Below are positions 41,487 to 50,165 of a stretch of 50,165 nt of DNA, piece after piece. The notes below the pieces were generated by a model. It saw nothing but the letters and a program-made list of their open reading frames with translations, searched no databases and was not told the origin of the DNA. A program made the translations under genes and the position numbers. This stretch comes from CBFDCQ01 sp965603355. Its GTDB lineage: Bacteria > Hydrogenedentota > CAZGCA01 > CBFDCQ01. The stretch is from positions 1 to 50,165 of the forward strand of contig CBFDCQ010000016.1 of the NCBI GenBank assembly GCA_965603355.1, in the 5' to 3' direction. Within the stretch, counting starts at the first letter, position 1. Each line of letters begins with the position of its first letter.

Positions 41487-42878
41487 GTGATTATCACAGT
41501 TGTTGTCTACTTATGCTTCATGCTTGGCATAGGTTGGTGGTGCAGCAAGAAGCAAATATCAGGGATGACGGACTTCTTGATCGCCGGCAGGCGGTTGGGA
41601 CCGGTCCTTTGTACAGCCGCGTTGGCAGCGACGCATTTCGGCGGTGGAGCATTAATCGGTGGCGCGGAGAAGAGTTTCGATCATGGCGTGTCCGGCGCCT
41701 GGTACGGAATAGCGACCGGGGTAGGTCTAATTCTTCTTGGTCTTCTTACCGCTACCAAGTTCAGGGATCTGATGCTGTACACGATGCCTGACTATCTGGT
41801 GAACAGATATGGTGGTAAAGCTATCCGGTTAATGGGCGCGCTGCTCTCACTTGTTGCCCTGATCGGTATTCTGGCGGCACAGGTGAAAGCGGCCCAAAGT
41901 GCATTTAGCATTATTGGTCTGGAGGGCAAAAGCGCTGCAGTTCTGGCCACGGCGGTATTCATAACGTACACTGCGTTAGGCGGTCTATGGGCCGCCGTCA
42001 TATCCGATCTGGTTCAGATCATAATAGCCGGCGTGGGCGTAGTAATCGCAGGCATAGTTGTGATGAACGTGTCAGCGGCGCAGGGGGGGCTTGAAACTCT
42101 GCTGGCGAACAGAGGAGTCGAAGAATCCTACTTCAGTTTGGTGGGGCAAGGTCCATCCTTTATCGCCTGGCTCCTTTTGCCCACCGTGATGTACACGTTG
42201 ATAGGTCAAGATTTCTATCAACGTCTTTTCGCGGCCAAAACCGCCAAAGTGGCGAAGAGATCCGCGTTAATCGCCGGCGTTTTTCTTATCGCGATCACAC
42301 TTTTCCCCACCATCATTGGCATGGGAGCCAGGGGCCTCGGCGGTGATACGCTCGAGGGGAAAGATGCCGTCACATGGGTACTTCAAACGCATATCAACCC
42401 TGTTCTTGGCGGCGTAATCATAGCAGCCATTCTTGCGGCGATCATGTCGACGGCCGACTCTCTGCTCACGGCAGCGACGTCACATATTGTCAAGGACATC
42501 TGGATCGAGTCCCTTTACCCTGACAGGGAGCATGATGAACGGACATTGCTAAGGTTAGCGAGGGTGGCAACATTACTCGTTGGCCTCTGTGCGCTTGTGA
42601 TTGGATTGATCTCTGAGAGAATAGTTGATACGCTCATATATGCGTATACGATGTACACTGCGGGCGTATTCATCCCGGTTCTCGGGGGCGTCCTGTGGAA
42701 ACGGGCCACCCGAGAAGGTGCAATCGCAGCAATTCTTGTTGGGTCAACGATTGCCTTGGCCGGCATCATAACCGGCAAAGACATTTGGGGTATCCCGGCT
42801 GAGATATATGCCGCAATCGGTTCGGCAATTTCTTTCGTTTTTGTTTCACTCGTTTCAAAAGAAGAGTCAAGATGTTAG
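41487..42878 (+). CDS. Sodium:solute symporter family (SSS) transporter
   Basis: A 463-residue membrane protein of the sodium/solute symporter family with about 12-13 helices. Typical parts are 'FLIAGRRLGPVLCTAALAAT', 'FGGGALIGGAEKSFDHGVSG', 'TMPDYLVNRYGGKAIRL', 'YTALGGLWAAVISDLVQ' and 'ILAAIMSTADSLLTAATSH' (the sodium-site region). The start is GTG 41487 with GAGG upstream. The substrate is not clear. The next gene, a racemase-like protein 53 bases downstream, suggests an amino or organic acid; this is inference. Confidence 0.92.
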   Translation: MIITVVVYLCFMLGIGWWCSKKQISGMTDFLIAGRRLGPVLCTAALAATHFGGGALIGGAEKSFDHGVSGAWYGIATGVGLILLGLLTATKFRDLMLYTMPDYLVNRYGGKAIRLMGALLSLVALIGILAAQVKAAQSAFSIIGLEGKSAAVLATAVFITYTALGGLWAAVISDLVQIIIAGVGVVIAGIVVMNVSAAQGGLETLLANRGVEESYFSLVGQGPSFIAWLLLPTVMYTLIGQDFYQRLFAAKTAKVAKRSALIAGVFLIAITLFPTIIGMGARGLGGDTLEGKDAVTWVLQTHINPVLGGVIIAAILAAIMSTADSLLTAATSHIVKDIWIESLYPDREHDERTLLRLARVATLLVGLCALVIGLISERIVDTLIYAYTMYTAGVFIPVLGGVLWKRATREGAIAAILVGSTIALAGIITGKDIWGIPAEIYAAIGSAISFVFVSLVSKEESRC

Positions 42879-42931
42879 AATGAAGTGTGCGTTGAGTTTC
42901 CTGTAATTCCAATATGAGGCTGGAGGTAGCT

Positions 42932-43684
42932 ATGGCAATCCCCACGCTGGGCATTTTAACAGGCGTCTCCTACGTCTCGGGTCTGGATTACTTCAAAGGG
43001 ATCAACGAGAGAGTTCTCGCAGCCACTCCCAGATGCCATATCATGTCGCCGAACCCGCCCATTATGATGGTTTCCGTTGACTGCGACGAGTACGTCCATT
43101 ACCTTACTTTGAAGTCGTTTGAGAAAGTCGCCGAACACCTTCTCGCCGGAGTCCGCAAGCTCGTGGCAGCGGGCTGCGACATTTTGGTGATTGCCTCCAA
43201 CACAGCTCACATCTGTGTACCGGAAGTTGAAAGAGAGTTTCCGGCACTCAAGGTCTTGCACATTGCCGACTGCTGTGCTTCCCGGTTGAAAGAACAAGGG
43301 TTTTCTAAAGTGGGACTGATTGGGACCAAACCCGCGATGGAGGAGGATTACTTGAAGGCGCGATTGTTGCTCCACGGTATCACGACTTTAGTGCCGGAAG
43401 AGGAACAGACTCAAGAAGAGATCTACGAGATCATCTGCCAGGAACTGTCGTACAACGTCTTTACGGACGAGTCGAGAGCGAAAATGGTGAAAGCGATTCG
43501 CGGGCTGGAAGCGCGGGGCGCGGAGGCCTGTATTCTGGGTTGTACGGAAATCGAGCTGTTGGTTCAGCAGGAACACGTCCCGGACCTGACTTTACTTCCC
43601 TCGGCGGAGATCCACATTGAGACGGCCGCGAACGTGCTGCTGCAAAAAGTAAAGCTGGAAGATGTACTACCGCGCCGCTGTTAG
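42932..43684 (+). CDS. Aspartate/glutamate racemase family protein
   Basis: A 250-residue protein of the Asp/Glu racemase superfamily, close in layout to the YgeA/RacX branch: 'LGILTGVSYVSGLDYFKGIN', 'DILVIASNTAHICVPEV', 'LHIADCCASRLKEQGFSKVG' and 'ACILGCTEIELLV'. The second catalytic Cys is present in 'GCTEI', but the first, usually CNT, is Ser in 'ASNTAH'. YgeA/RacX enzymes also lack the first Cys (they have Thr), so it may still be a broad racemase or isomerase. ATG 42932 follows GGAGG; ATG 42914 is less likely. It sits in an operon with the symporter. Confidence 0.88.
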   Translation: MAIPTLGILTGVSYVSGLDYFKGINERVLAATPRCHIMSPNPPIMMVSVDCDEYVHYLTLKSFEKVAEHLLAGVRKLVAAGCDILVIASNTAHICVPEVEREFPALKVLHIADCCASRLKEQGFSKVGLIGTKPAMEEDYLKARLLLHGITTLVPEEEQTQEEIYEIICQELSYNVFTDESRAKMVKAIRGLEARGAEACILGCTEIELLVQQEHVPDLTLLPSAEIHIETAANVLLQKVKLEDVLPRRC

Positions 43685-43808
43685 GCGTGTCGTATTAGCT
43701 GCAAGAAGGTAGACACGCAGCAGGACATCTGCTAAGGTGAGAGCGGGCGGACGCTGTAACCACACCTCAAGTTGCGTCGGGAACTGTCTAAGAGTGGAGG
43801 GGGGGCTC

Positions 43809-45296
43809 ATGTGCATTCGAAAAGCGATACCGACTGTTATATTGGCGCTGCTGGCAGCCGCCTCTATTGAGGCGCAGGTGATTCAGGGCGGCGGGGACGG
43901 TTCTGCCGATCCCGAGTCCGGGAAGACGTCGCGTTACGTTAACCCGCTCGTCATGGAAGACGCCGGGCGACTCGCAGATCCTGCGGTCGTCAAGTTTCAA
44001 GGCAAATACTACCTGTATCTGACGGGCGGGCACGCATGGGAGTCCGATGACCTGGTGAACTGGACATATCACGAGGTGGTCTCCACTGACGGTCGCGACC
44101 TGAGCGATGCCCCGGGCGCTTTCGCGTATAAAGACCACGTGTACCTCAGCGGAAACGCCATCGGGCTTTTCCGGAGCAAGAATCCGCTCGGGCCATTCGA
44201 GTACATGGGCGATTTTTCGGACCCGCAGGAAGGCGAGGGCGGGGGCTTCTTCGACCCGGCGTTCTTTGTCGACGACGATGACCGGGTCTACCTCTATTAT
44301 GCCGGAGGAGGCCTCAGGGGAGTGTACGGTGTAGAACTTGACTCCAACAACCTGACGAAGATTCTGGGCCCCAAGAAGCACTTCTTCGAGTTTGAGACGT
44401 CGCATATCTGGGAGCGCTACGGGAACCGGAACGAGTACAGCACCATGAGCTGGATCGAAGGACCCTGGATGACCAAGCGAAATGGGACTTACTACCTTCA
44501 GTATGCCGCCCCGGGAACCGACTGGATAACCTATGGCGTGGGCGTGTACACCAGTAAGAATCCATTGGGTCCGTTCGAATACTATGAGGGGAGCCCGATC
44601 CTCCTTCATCGCAACGGGATGATCAACGGTTGCGGGCACCACAGCGTCGTCGAAGGACCGAACGGCACCGTGTGGGCGATCTACACCATTCTTTACCGGA
44701 ACAGGAACCGCGAGGTCGAGCGGCGCATCGGTATGGACCCGGTTGGATTTGATGCGCAGGGCAACATGTTCATCAACGGCCCGTCCGAGACGCCGCAGTG
44801 GGCGCCGGGCGTCAAGCCGAGGCCGTGGGAGGACAACGACAGCGGATCATTCCAATTGTCGGAAGATAAGAACTACAAGGTCAGCAGCGAAGCGCCCGGG
44901 CGGGATGCTCCCTACGCCTTCGATAACAACATCAGGACCTTCTGGGCGTGGGCCGAAGATGACGCGGAACCTTCGCTGGCGCTCGACCTCGGGGCCGAGT
45001 CAAGTCAGCAGTACATCGTGGACTCCGCGCGAATTCTATTTGAGCTTCCGGGCGGTCTCAATAGGCGGGGTAACGCGCCCAGGATTCGGCAATACAAGAT
45101 CGAAGTATCTCCGGACGGCCAGACTTTTACGACCGCGGTGGACAAGACCGGGAACGACAAGGATAACGCTGTTGAGTTCGACGAAATCGACCCGGTTGAG
45201 TGCCGTCACGTAAGACTGACCATTACCGGCTGGCCGAAAGATCTGCCACGCGGTGTGATCGAGTTTACGGTTTTCGGCAGGCCTACGCCTCCTTAA
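43809..45296 (+). CDS. Secreted GH43 glycosidase with F5/8-type C domain, copy 1
   Basis: A 495-residue exported enzyme with a signal peptide ('AIPTVILALLAAASIEAQ'). The GH43 propeller occupies about 44-355 with Asp57 ('GRLADPAVV'), Asp149 ('FFDPAFFVDDDD') and Glu217 ('WIEGPWMTKR') as the expected catalytic acids. A C-terminal F5/8 type C (CBM32-like) domain follows at about 375-493 ('AFDNNIRTFWAWAEDDAEP', 'RIRQYKIEVSPDGQTF'), which binds sugar. The start is ATG 43809 behind GGAGG. It is a close tandem paralog of the next gene. Likely targets are arabinose-, xylose- or galactose-containing glycans. Confidence 0.9.
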   Translation: MCIRKAIPTVILALLAAASIEAQVIQGGGDGSADPESGKTSRYVNPLVMEDAGRLADPAVVKFQGKYYLYLTGGHAWESDDLVNWTYHEVVSTDGRDLSDAPGAFAYKDHVYLSGNAIGLFRSKNPLGPFEYMGDFSDPQEGEGGGFFDPAFFVDDDDRVYLYYAGGGLRGVYGVELDSNNLTKILGPKKHFFEFETSHIWERYGNRNEYSTMSWIEGPWMTKRNGTYYLQYAAPGTDWITYGVGVYTSKNPLGPFEYYEGSPILLHRNGMINGCGHHSVVEGPNGTVWAIYTILYRNRNREVERRIGMDPVGFDAQGNMFINGPSETPQWAPGVKPRPWEDNDSGSFQLSEDKNYKVSSEAPGRDAPYAFDNNIRTFWAWAEDDAEPSLALDLGAESSQQYIVDSARILFELPGGLNRRGNAPRIRQYKIEVSPDGQTFTTAVDKTGNDKDNAVEFDEIDPVECRHVRLTITGWPKDLPRGVIEFTVFGRPTPP

Positions 45297-45404
45297 TTCC
45301 CTGGTGAGGAGTGTGCGTGAACGGCCCGTCTCGAATCGGGAAAACAGAGGGTGAGAACCGCTCTAACACATTTGAACACATCTTTCCAGAATAGGAGACA
45401 CCTC

Positions 45405-46928
45405 ATGCACATTCGAAAAGCCATACTGACTGTTCTAGTGGTGCTATTGTCAGTCGCCTCGATTGAGGCGCAGGTGATTCAGAGCACCCAGGAAAGTTCT
45501 GCCGAGCCCCAGACAGGCAAGACACTGCGTTACGTTAATCCACTCGTCATGGAAGACGCCGGGCGGCTCGCAGATCCCACGGTCATCCGGTTTCAAGAGA
45601 AGTACTATTTGTATCTGACCGGTGGTCTCAGTGGGGGGATCGTCTGGTCTTCGGATGACCTGGTGCAGTGGGACTCCCACCAGATTACGTTGCCGGAAGG
45701 CAGCAGGATCGTAGCGCCTACCGCCCTTGCATATCAGGGCTACGTGTACCTTACCGGGAACAGAACCGGACTCTACCGGAGCCGCGATCCGCTGGGCCCC
45801 TTCGAATACTTCGGCGATTTTCAGGACGAAAACGGACAGCGGATTGATGAGGACAGCGGCCGCGGCTGCGGGAACGGCGGCGTATTCGACGCGGCGATTT
45901 TTGTCGACGAGGATGACCGGGTCTACCTGTATTTCGCCGGAGGCTCCACCGACGGGGTGTACGGGGTCGAACTCGACCCGACGGACCTGAGGAAGTTCCT
46001 GGGCCCTATCGAACACTTCTTCCGGTTCGAGACGTCGCATATCTGGGAACGTTACGGGAGCCGGAACGAAATGAGCACCCAGAGCTGGATAGAAGGGCCC
46101 TGGATGACCAAACGAAACGGGACGTACTACCTGCAGTATGCAGCTCCGGGAACCGACTGGAAAACGTATGCCGTGGGCGTGTACACCAGCAAGAACCCTC
46201 TCGGTCCGTTCAGTTACTATGAGGGGAGCCCAATCCTGGTCCATCGCGGTGGGCTTATCAACGGCTGCGGGCATCACAGCATCGTTGAGGGTCCTGACGG
46301 CACCGTGTGGGCGATCTACACTTTGCTCTACCGGAACTGGAACCGCATGTTCGAGCGGCGTATCGGCATGGATCCTGTCGGTTTTGATGAGCAAGGGAAC
46401 ATGTTCATCAACGGCCCGTCGGAGACGCCGCAGTGGGCGCCGGGCGTCAAGGCCAGACCTTGGAAGGACAACGACAGCGGGGCGATTCCATTGTCGGAGG
46501 ATAAGAGCTACACCGTCAGCAGCGAGGCACCCGGGCGAAATGCCCCCTACGCCCTCGATAACAACGCCAGAACCTGGTGGGCGCCGGCTGAAAAGGATGC
46601 GGAACCCTGGGTGTTACTGACCCTTGGCGAGTCGTCGCAGGAATACATTGTTGACTCCGCCCGGATTCTTTTCACGCTGCCATCCGGTCTCAAGCCGGAA
46701 GACACCGCGCCCAGGATCCGCCAATACAAGATCGAGGTGTCGCCGGACGGCGAATCCTTTACCACCGCGGTGGACAAGACCAGGAATGATACCGATAACG
46801 CTGTTGAGTTCGACGAAATTGAGCCGGTTAAGTGCCGTTACGTGAAATTTACAATCACCGGCTGGCCGAAAGATCTTCCGTGCGGCGTGCTCGAGTTCAC
46901 GCTTTTTGGCAGGCCTGAGCCTTCCTAA
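45405..46928 (+). CDS. Secreted GH43 glycosidase with F5/8-type C domain, copy 2
   Basis: A 507-residue paralog of the gene just upstream, with the same signal peptide ('AILTVLVVLLSVASIEAQ'), GH43 propeller ('GRLADPTVIRF', 'FDAAIFVDEDDRVYLYFAGG', 'WIEGPWMTKRNGTYY') and C-terminal F5/8C domain ('ALDNNARTWWAPAEKDAEP'). The two differ mainly by a short insert near 'ENGQRIDEDSGRGCGNGG'. The second catalytic position is Asp in 'FDAAIF'. ATG 45405 follows AGGAGA. The duplication took about 25 bases of 3' flank with it (CCTGGTGAGGAG at 45301 and CCCCGGTGAGGAG at 46932), so the event is visible in the DNA. Confidence 0.9.
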   Translation: MHIRKAILTVLVVLLSVASIEAQVIQSTQESSAEPQTGKTLRYVNPLVMEDAGRLADPTVIRFQEKYYLYLTGGLSGGIVWSSDDLVQWDSHQITLPEGSRIVAPTALAYQGYVYLTGNRTGLYRSRDPLGPFEYFGDFQDENGQRIDEDSGRGCGNGGVFDAAIFVDEDDRVYLYFAGGSTDGVYGVELDPTDLRKFLGPIEHFFRFETSHIWERYGSRNEMSTQSWIEGPWMTKRNGTYYLQYAAPGTDWKTYAVGVYTSKNPLGPFSYYEGSPILVHRGGLINGCGHHSIVEGPDGTVWAIYTLLYRNWNRMFERRIGMDPVGFDEQGNMFINGPSETPQWAPGVKARPWKDNDSGAIPLSEDKSYTVSSEAPGRNAPYALDNNARTWWAPAEKDAEPWVLLTLGESSQEYIVDSARILFTLPSGLKPEDTAPRIRQYKIEVSPDGESFTTAVDKTRNDTDNAVEFDEIEPVKCRYVKFTITGWPKDLPCGVLEFTLFGRPEPS

Positions 46929-47164
46929 CCTCCCCGGTGAGGAGCGTGATAAACGGATATTTATTGTGATCGGCTCAAGCAATTTGGGGACGCAAGTGCG
47001 GCGTTGGGAAATTATGGAGAGACAGTATTCGAACGAAATGGCTGATCTTGAGTTGACCTGCTACGTCTCATGCAGCCAGGAGTATTGTTACAGGATATAG
47101 TGCTTGTTGTGTCGATGGTCGGCAGACTGAGTGGTACTTAGTGAAATGACAGGAGGGTAAAACA

Positions 47165-48541
47165 ATGAGGTTAAGTCAGATTATAGCTGTACTGTTACTG
47201 TCACTGAGCGGTTCTCTTTATGCTCAGGATTTTGGGATTGAACTTGTGGATGACACAGAGAACATCCTGCCCAAACGGGAACAGGCTATTCTTATGAATA
47301 GACTGTTAAAGAGCAAGCAGGAAATAGTGCTCCCCCAAGTCATGAGAGAGACGGAAATTGATATGTGGATAGTCAGTAGAGATGAAGGACATCTCTATAT
47401 TACTCTGCAGGAATCAGATAAGGAAGGTCTTATTTCAGATAGATTTTCCTATCTCGTGTTTTTCGACAAAGGAGAAAGAGAGGGTATCGAGAGGATAGGG
47501 TGCGGGGATAGAGATCTTGCCGAAATTATTAAGGCCAGAAACCCTAAACAAATAGCAGTTAACTCTGCAGGACGTAGATCGGGTAGCGGTACATTTCGGG
47601 GATCACAGGAAACGGAACTGAAGCAAGCGATTGGTGAGGAATTGGCTTCCCGTATTGTGAATGCCGGAATTCTGACCAATCGATGGTTGGGAACTTGCAC
47701 AGATGAACAAATGAGTGTTTTCAAAGTTGTTCTTCGTCTCGCTCACGAGATTATTGCCGAGGCTTATTCAAATAAGGTAGTCATTCCTGATGTTACCACT
47801 ACGGATGACCTGAATTGGTGGATAAGACAACGGTACGCTGATTTAGGGATCGGAACACACGACCATCCGACAATTACAATTCAGCGCAGTAAGGAAGAAC
47901 GTGAGAAGTATGATGACGACGATGAATATTTCAGGATTTTTGATGAACGTTTTGTGGATGATCCTTCGCCAAGATGTGGATTGAACATTATCATAAGAAG
48001 GGGCGATATTATCTTCTGTGACACGGGAATCAAGTATCTTGGACTCTACACGGATACTCAGCAGGCCGCCTATGTACTGAAAGAAGGGGAAACCGATGTT
48101 CCTGAGGGTATCAAAGAAGCGCGGCGGCAAGTTATTCGGTTTCAGGACATACTTGGCGAGGAAATGAAAGAGGGACGCGATGGTAATGAGGCCGGTGTCG
48201 CTGCCGTCAAGAGAGCAGCGCAGGAGGGAATTAAAGCTAAGCTCTACTCTCACTCCCTCGCTTATTATGTGATGCGATATGGGATGCTTGGGGGGATCTT
48301 CTCAGATGAAGCACGCTTTGCAGGCTCGGGAATGAGTGGGTCGGGTCGGGGCGGTCGCGGTGGAAGAGACAATCCGATACGATGCAATACGCTCTTCGCC
48401 CTGGAAATGGATGTAGAGTATGACGTTCCGGAATGGAATGGCCAGCGGCTTGTACTGTTCTCAGAAACTGGCATGGCTTTCACGAAACGTGGAATGGAAT
48501 TTCCCGGCGGGCGGGAAACCGAGTGGTACGTGATTAAATAA
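47165..48541 (+). CDS. Exported M24-family-like metallopeptidase (Xaa-Pro aminopeptidase type)
   Basis: A 458-residue protein with a signal peptide ('IIAVLLLSLSGSLYAQ'). The C-terminal half is a pita-bread M24 domain. Candidate metal ligands are Asp286 and Asp297 in 'GDIIFCDTGIKYLGLYTD' (the usual 11-residue spacing), His363 in 'LYSHSLAYY', Glu414 and Glu434 in 'FSETGMAF'. The N-terminal half resembles the creatinase-like domain of prolidases. It should act on peptides with proline near the N-terminus, or on a related substrate. ATG 47165 follows AGGAGGG. Base use is more AT-rich than in the housekeeping part. It lies next to another peptidase gene. Confidence 0.82.
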   Translation: MRLSQIIAVLLLSLSGSLYAQDFGIELVDDTENILPKREQAILMNRLLKSKQEIVLPQVMRETEIDMWIVSRDEGHLYITLQESDKEGLISDRFSYLVFFDKGEREGIERIGCGDRDLAEIIKARNPKQIAVNSAGRRSGSGTFRGSQETELKQAIGEELASRIVNAGILTNRWLGTCTDEQMSVFKVVLRLAHEIIAEAYSNKVVIPDVTTTDDLNWWIRQRYADLGIGTHDHPTITIQRSKEEREKYDDDDEYFRIFDERFVDDPSPRCGLNIIIRRGDIIFCDTGIKYLGLYTDTQQAAYVLKEGETDVPEGIKEARRQVIRFQDILGEEMKEGRDGNEAGVAAVKRAAQEGIKAKLYSHSLAYYVMRYGMLGGIFSDEARFAGSGMSGSGRGGRGGRDNPIRCNTLFALEMDVEYDVPEWNGQRLVLFSETGMAFTKRGMEFPGGRETEWYVIK

Positions 48542-48576
48542 CTTTCTGGTCAGTTTACGTAGAAAGTGGAGAGACG

Positions 48577-49983
48577 ATGAATAGCAAGAGACTGCTTTCC
48601 TGCAAAATTCTTTTGACCTTGGCAGTAGTTTTGGCGTCCTGTATGCTCAATACAACGGCTACAGCCCAGAGCAGTCAATCGAGCCAGATTACCGACGACA
48701 AGGAGTTCCAAAGTCTATTCGATGAAATAGACAGTAATAAAGAAGAACACATTGCTTTCCTCAAAGAGCTAATCAAAGCACAGGAGCATGGTGAAGAGAC
48801 CCTTCAAGCACTTATTGCGAAGAGGTTTGAGGAGCTGGGATGCAAGACGGAAGTGCTGAGGGCGCTCCCCTCGAGTATTGAAATGGAGCATGAGTTTGCG
48901 GCCGAGGAGGCAATTAACGACATAGAACGCATAACCGTCGTCGGTACGTATTCTGGTACGGGAGAGGGCAGAAGTCTCTTGATGTATGGACACCCTGATC
49001 CCGTACCCATAACTGCCGCTACCACCGAAGGGTGGACTCATGATCCCTTTGCTGCTGAAATTGAAGGAGACAGGATCTACGGTTACGGTGTGGCGGATGA
49101 CCTCGAGGGTATTGCCATAATGACAGAAGCATTGAGCGCACTGCGTAATGCCGGGATACAGCCGGGTGGGGACGTCTATATCGGCAGTGCAACCACGAAG
49201 CAAAACGCACGAGGTATTATTGCTCTGCTGGACAAGGGTTACCGTGCGGACGGTTGTATATACCTTCATCCGGAAGAGACGGGTGTGGGTATGAAGGAAA
49301 TACAGAATGTTACACCGGGGATTCTCAATTTCCGGGTCACAGTTCCAGGAAAGAAGCCTCCTACAAAGAATCCGGGCAAAACAGCTTTTGCCCATCTTGG
49401 TGTCAATGCCATAGACAAAGCGGTTCTGATTATTCAAGCACTTAAAGAGCTGGATACAGAACGGGGCGAGAAGGTCTATCACAAAACTATACACGACAAG
49501 GTCGGAAGATCCACCAATCTGATTATCACCGACATCAGCAGCGAAGGTAATGTGCCGACAAAATGTATTGTTGAAGCATCAATCACATTCCCTCCCAGTG
49601 AAAAGCTCAAGAACATTCAACAAGAGGTGCAAGATTGTATTGTTGAAGCCTCCGAAGCGGATTCCTGGCTGAATGAACATCCTCCTTCGATATTATGGTT
49701 GTTTGGTGGAGAGGGCATGGATCTGTCTATAGAACATCCCATATGCAAAACAGTTAGTAATGCTATTCAGACCGTCACCGGCGAAACGCCTGTCAGTAAT
49801 CCTATGCATGCAGCGAGTTCGATATATAATCCATATCTGTACAGTGGGATTCCTTCAGTCGCCTATGGTCCGCTTGGAGGTAATCTAACTCAGAATGGAT
49901 TACACGATGAGTGGATCGATCTACCAGACTACATAAGAGCGATCAAAGTCACCGCGAAAGTGATAGTAGATTGGACCAAGTAA
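48577..49983 (+). CDS. Exported M20-family metallopeptidase
   Basis: A 468-residue hydrolase of the M20/M25/M40 family (ArgE, DapE and dipeptidase relatives). The signal peptide contains 'VVLASC', a lipobox-like sequence, and continues 'ATAQSSQSS', so it is a lipoprotein or secreted. Metal and catalytic residues are visible: His139 and Asp141 in 'YGHPDPVPI', bridging Asp174 in 'GYGVADDLEG', and Glu233/Glu234 in 'LHPEETGVG'. The dimerisation insert starts near 'GILNFRVTVPGKKPPTK'. ATG 48577 follows GGAGAG. With the M24 gene 35 bases upstream it forms a peptide-breakdown pair. Confidence 0.88.
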   Translation: MNSKRLLSCKILLTLAVVLASCMLNTTATAQSSQSSQITDDKEFQSLFDEIDSNKEEHIAFLKELIKAQEHGEETLQALIAKRFEELGCKTEVLRALPSSIEMEHEFAAEEAINDIERITVVGTYSGTGEGRSLLMYGHPDPVPITAATTEGWTHDPFAAEIEGDRIYGYGVADDLEGIAIMTEALSALRNAGIQPGGDVYIGSATTKQNARGIIALLDKGYRADGCIYLHPEETGVGMKEIQNVTPGILNFRVTVPGKKPPTKNPGKTAFAHLGVNAIDKAVLIIQALKELDTERGEKVYHKTIHDKVGRSTNLIITDISSEGNVPTKCIVEASITFPPSEKLKNIQQEVQDCIVEASEADSWLNEHPPSILWLFGGEGMDLSIEHPICKTVSNAIQTVTGETPVSNPMHAASSIYNPYLYSGIPSVAYGPLGGNLTQNGLHDEWIDLPDYIRAIKVTAKVIVDWTK

Positions 49984-50124
49984 GAACTTGGCACTTGGAC
50001 AGGCAGTATAAGATCATAGCGACCGCCACGGTAGAAACGAAAGTAACTCAAACAGAATAACTTGCACCAGATGCACCTGAACCTTCTCCCAGGGACTGAG
50101 ACGATAAATACCTGTCAAGACTCT

Positions 50125-50164
50125 TTAGAAATGTCCTCTATGTTAACGCATTAGAAATGTCCTC
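50125..50164. repeat. Direct repeat TTAGAAATGTCCTC, two copies at the window end
   Basis: TTAGAAATGTCCTC stands at 50125-50138 and again at 50151-50164, a period of 26 bases. Short direct repeats of this kind at the outer edge of a sequence often mark the end of an insertion element, where assemblies break. No transposase is visible inside the window, so the origin is a guess. Confidence 0.5.
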
Positions 50165-50165
50165 C

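Overview
The window looks like one contig from a bacterium of the Planctomycetes / Lentisphaerae / Hydrogenedentes type. I infer this from Tat-exported Gfo/Idh/MocA oxidoreductases with Ala-rich signal peptides, a BlaI-BlaR1 pair whose sensor carries a LamG domain, several GH43 glycosidases, GxxExxY genes and a PF20097-type zinc ribbon. The phylum is a guess from gene style; no rRNA or ribosomal protein gene is present. The window opens inside a gene and ends in a short direct repeat that resembles the edge of a repeated element.

Region 1 (1-5.7 kb, + strand) is a carbohydrate locus. It holds the end of a secreted beta-helix protein, a membrane-anchored GH43 glycosidase behind a good sigma70-type promoter, and an RbsA/RbsC/RbsB-like sugar ABC importer. 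The permease has an unusual insert of about 120 residues after its first membrane segment. A tRNA-Ser(GGA) gene with its own promoter lies on the - strand at 5.9 kb.

Region 2 (6.1-22.4 kb) is core housekeeping. The - strand carries a DUF502 membrane protein, two DUF21-CBS-CorC/HlyC proteins, YbeY, a PgpH-type c-di-AMP phosphodiesterase, PhoH and a LysM lipoprotein. After a divergent promoter pair at 14.2-14.3 kb, the + strand carries Asp23, NnrD, ThiL, a small unknown protein, FtsH, FolP, GlmM and PdxJ.

Region 3 (22.4-30.3 kb) is mixed. It has a repeat-filled spacer, an exported UlaG-like metallo-hydrolase, a GxxExxY gene bracketed by inverted repeats, a NapH-like polyferredoxin, and a BlaI / BlaR1-LamG / double-LamG operon with a visible operator. 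A recombination scar at 25.7 kb joins a truncated Gfo/Idh/MocA leader to a decayed LamG segment.

Region 4 (30.7-41.5 kb) is accessory. It has two full-length paralogous Gfo/Idh/MocA proteins, a sugar porter, a Spy-like protein apparently fused to a truncated gene, a GNAT enzyme, a second GxxExxY gene, a zinc ribbon and a DUF2971 protein. Between them lie two MITE-like elements and three short repeats. Those three repeats look like internal-deletion derivatives of the GxxExxY element.

Region 5 (41.5-50.0 kb, + strand) runs SSS-family symporter, Asp/Glu-racemase-like protein, two tandem GH43-F5/8C proteins, an M24-like and an M20-like peptidase.

The most interesting signals are the GxxExxY elements with their apparent non-autonomous derivatives, and the BlaI/BlaR1 module with its LamG sensor.
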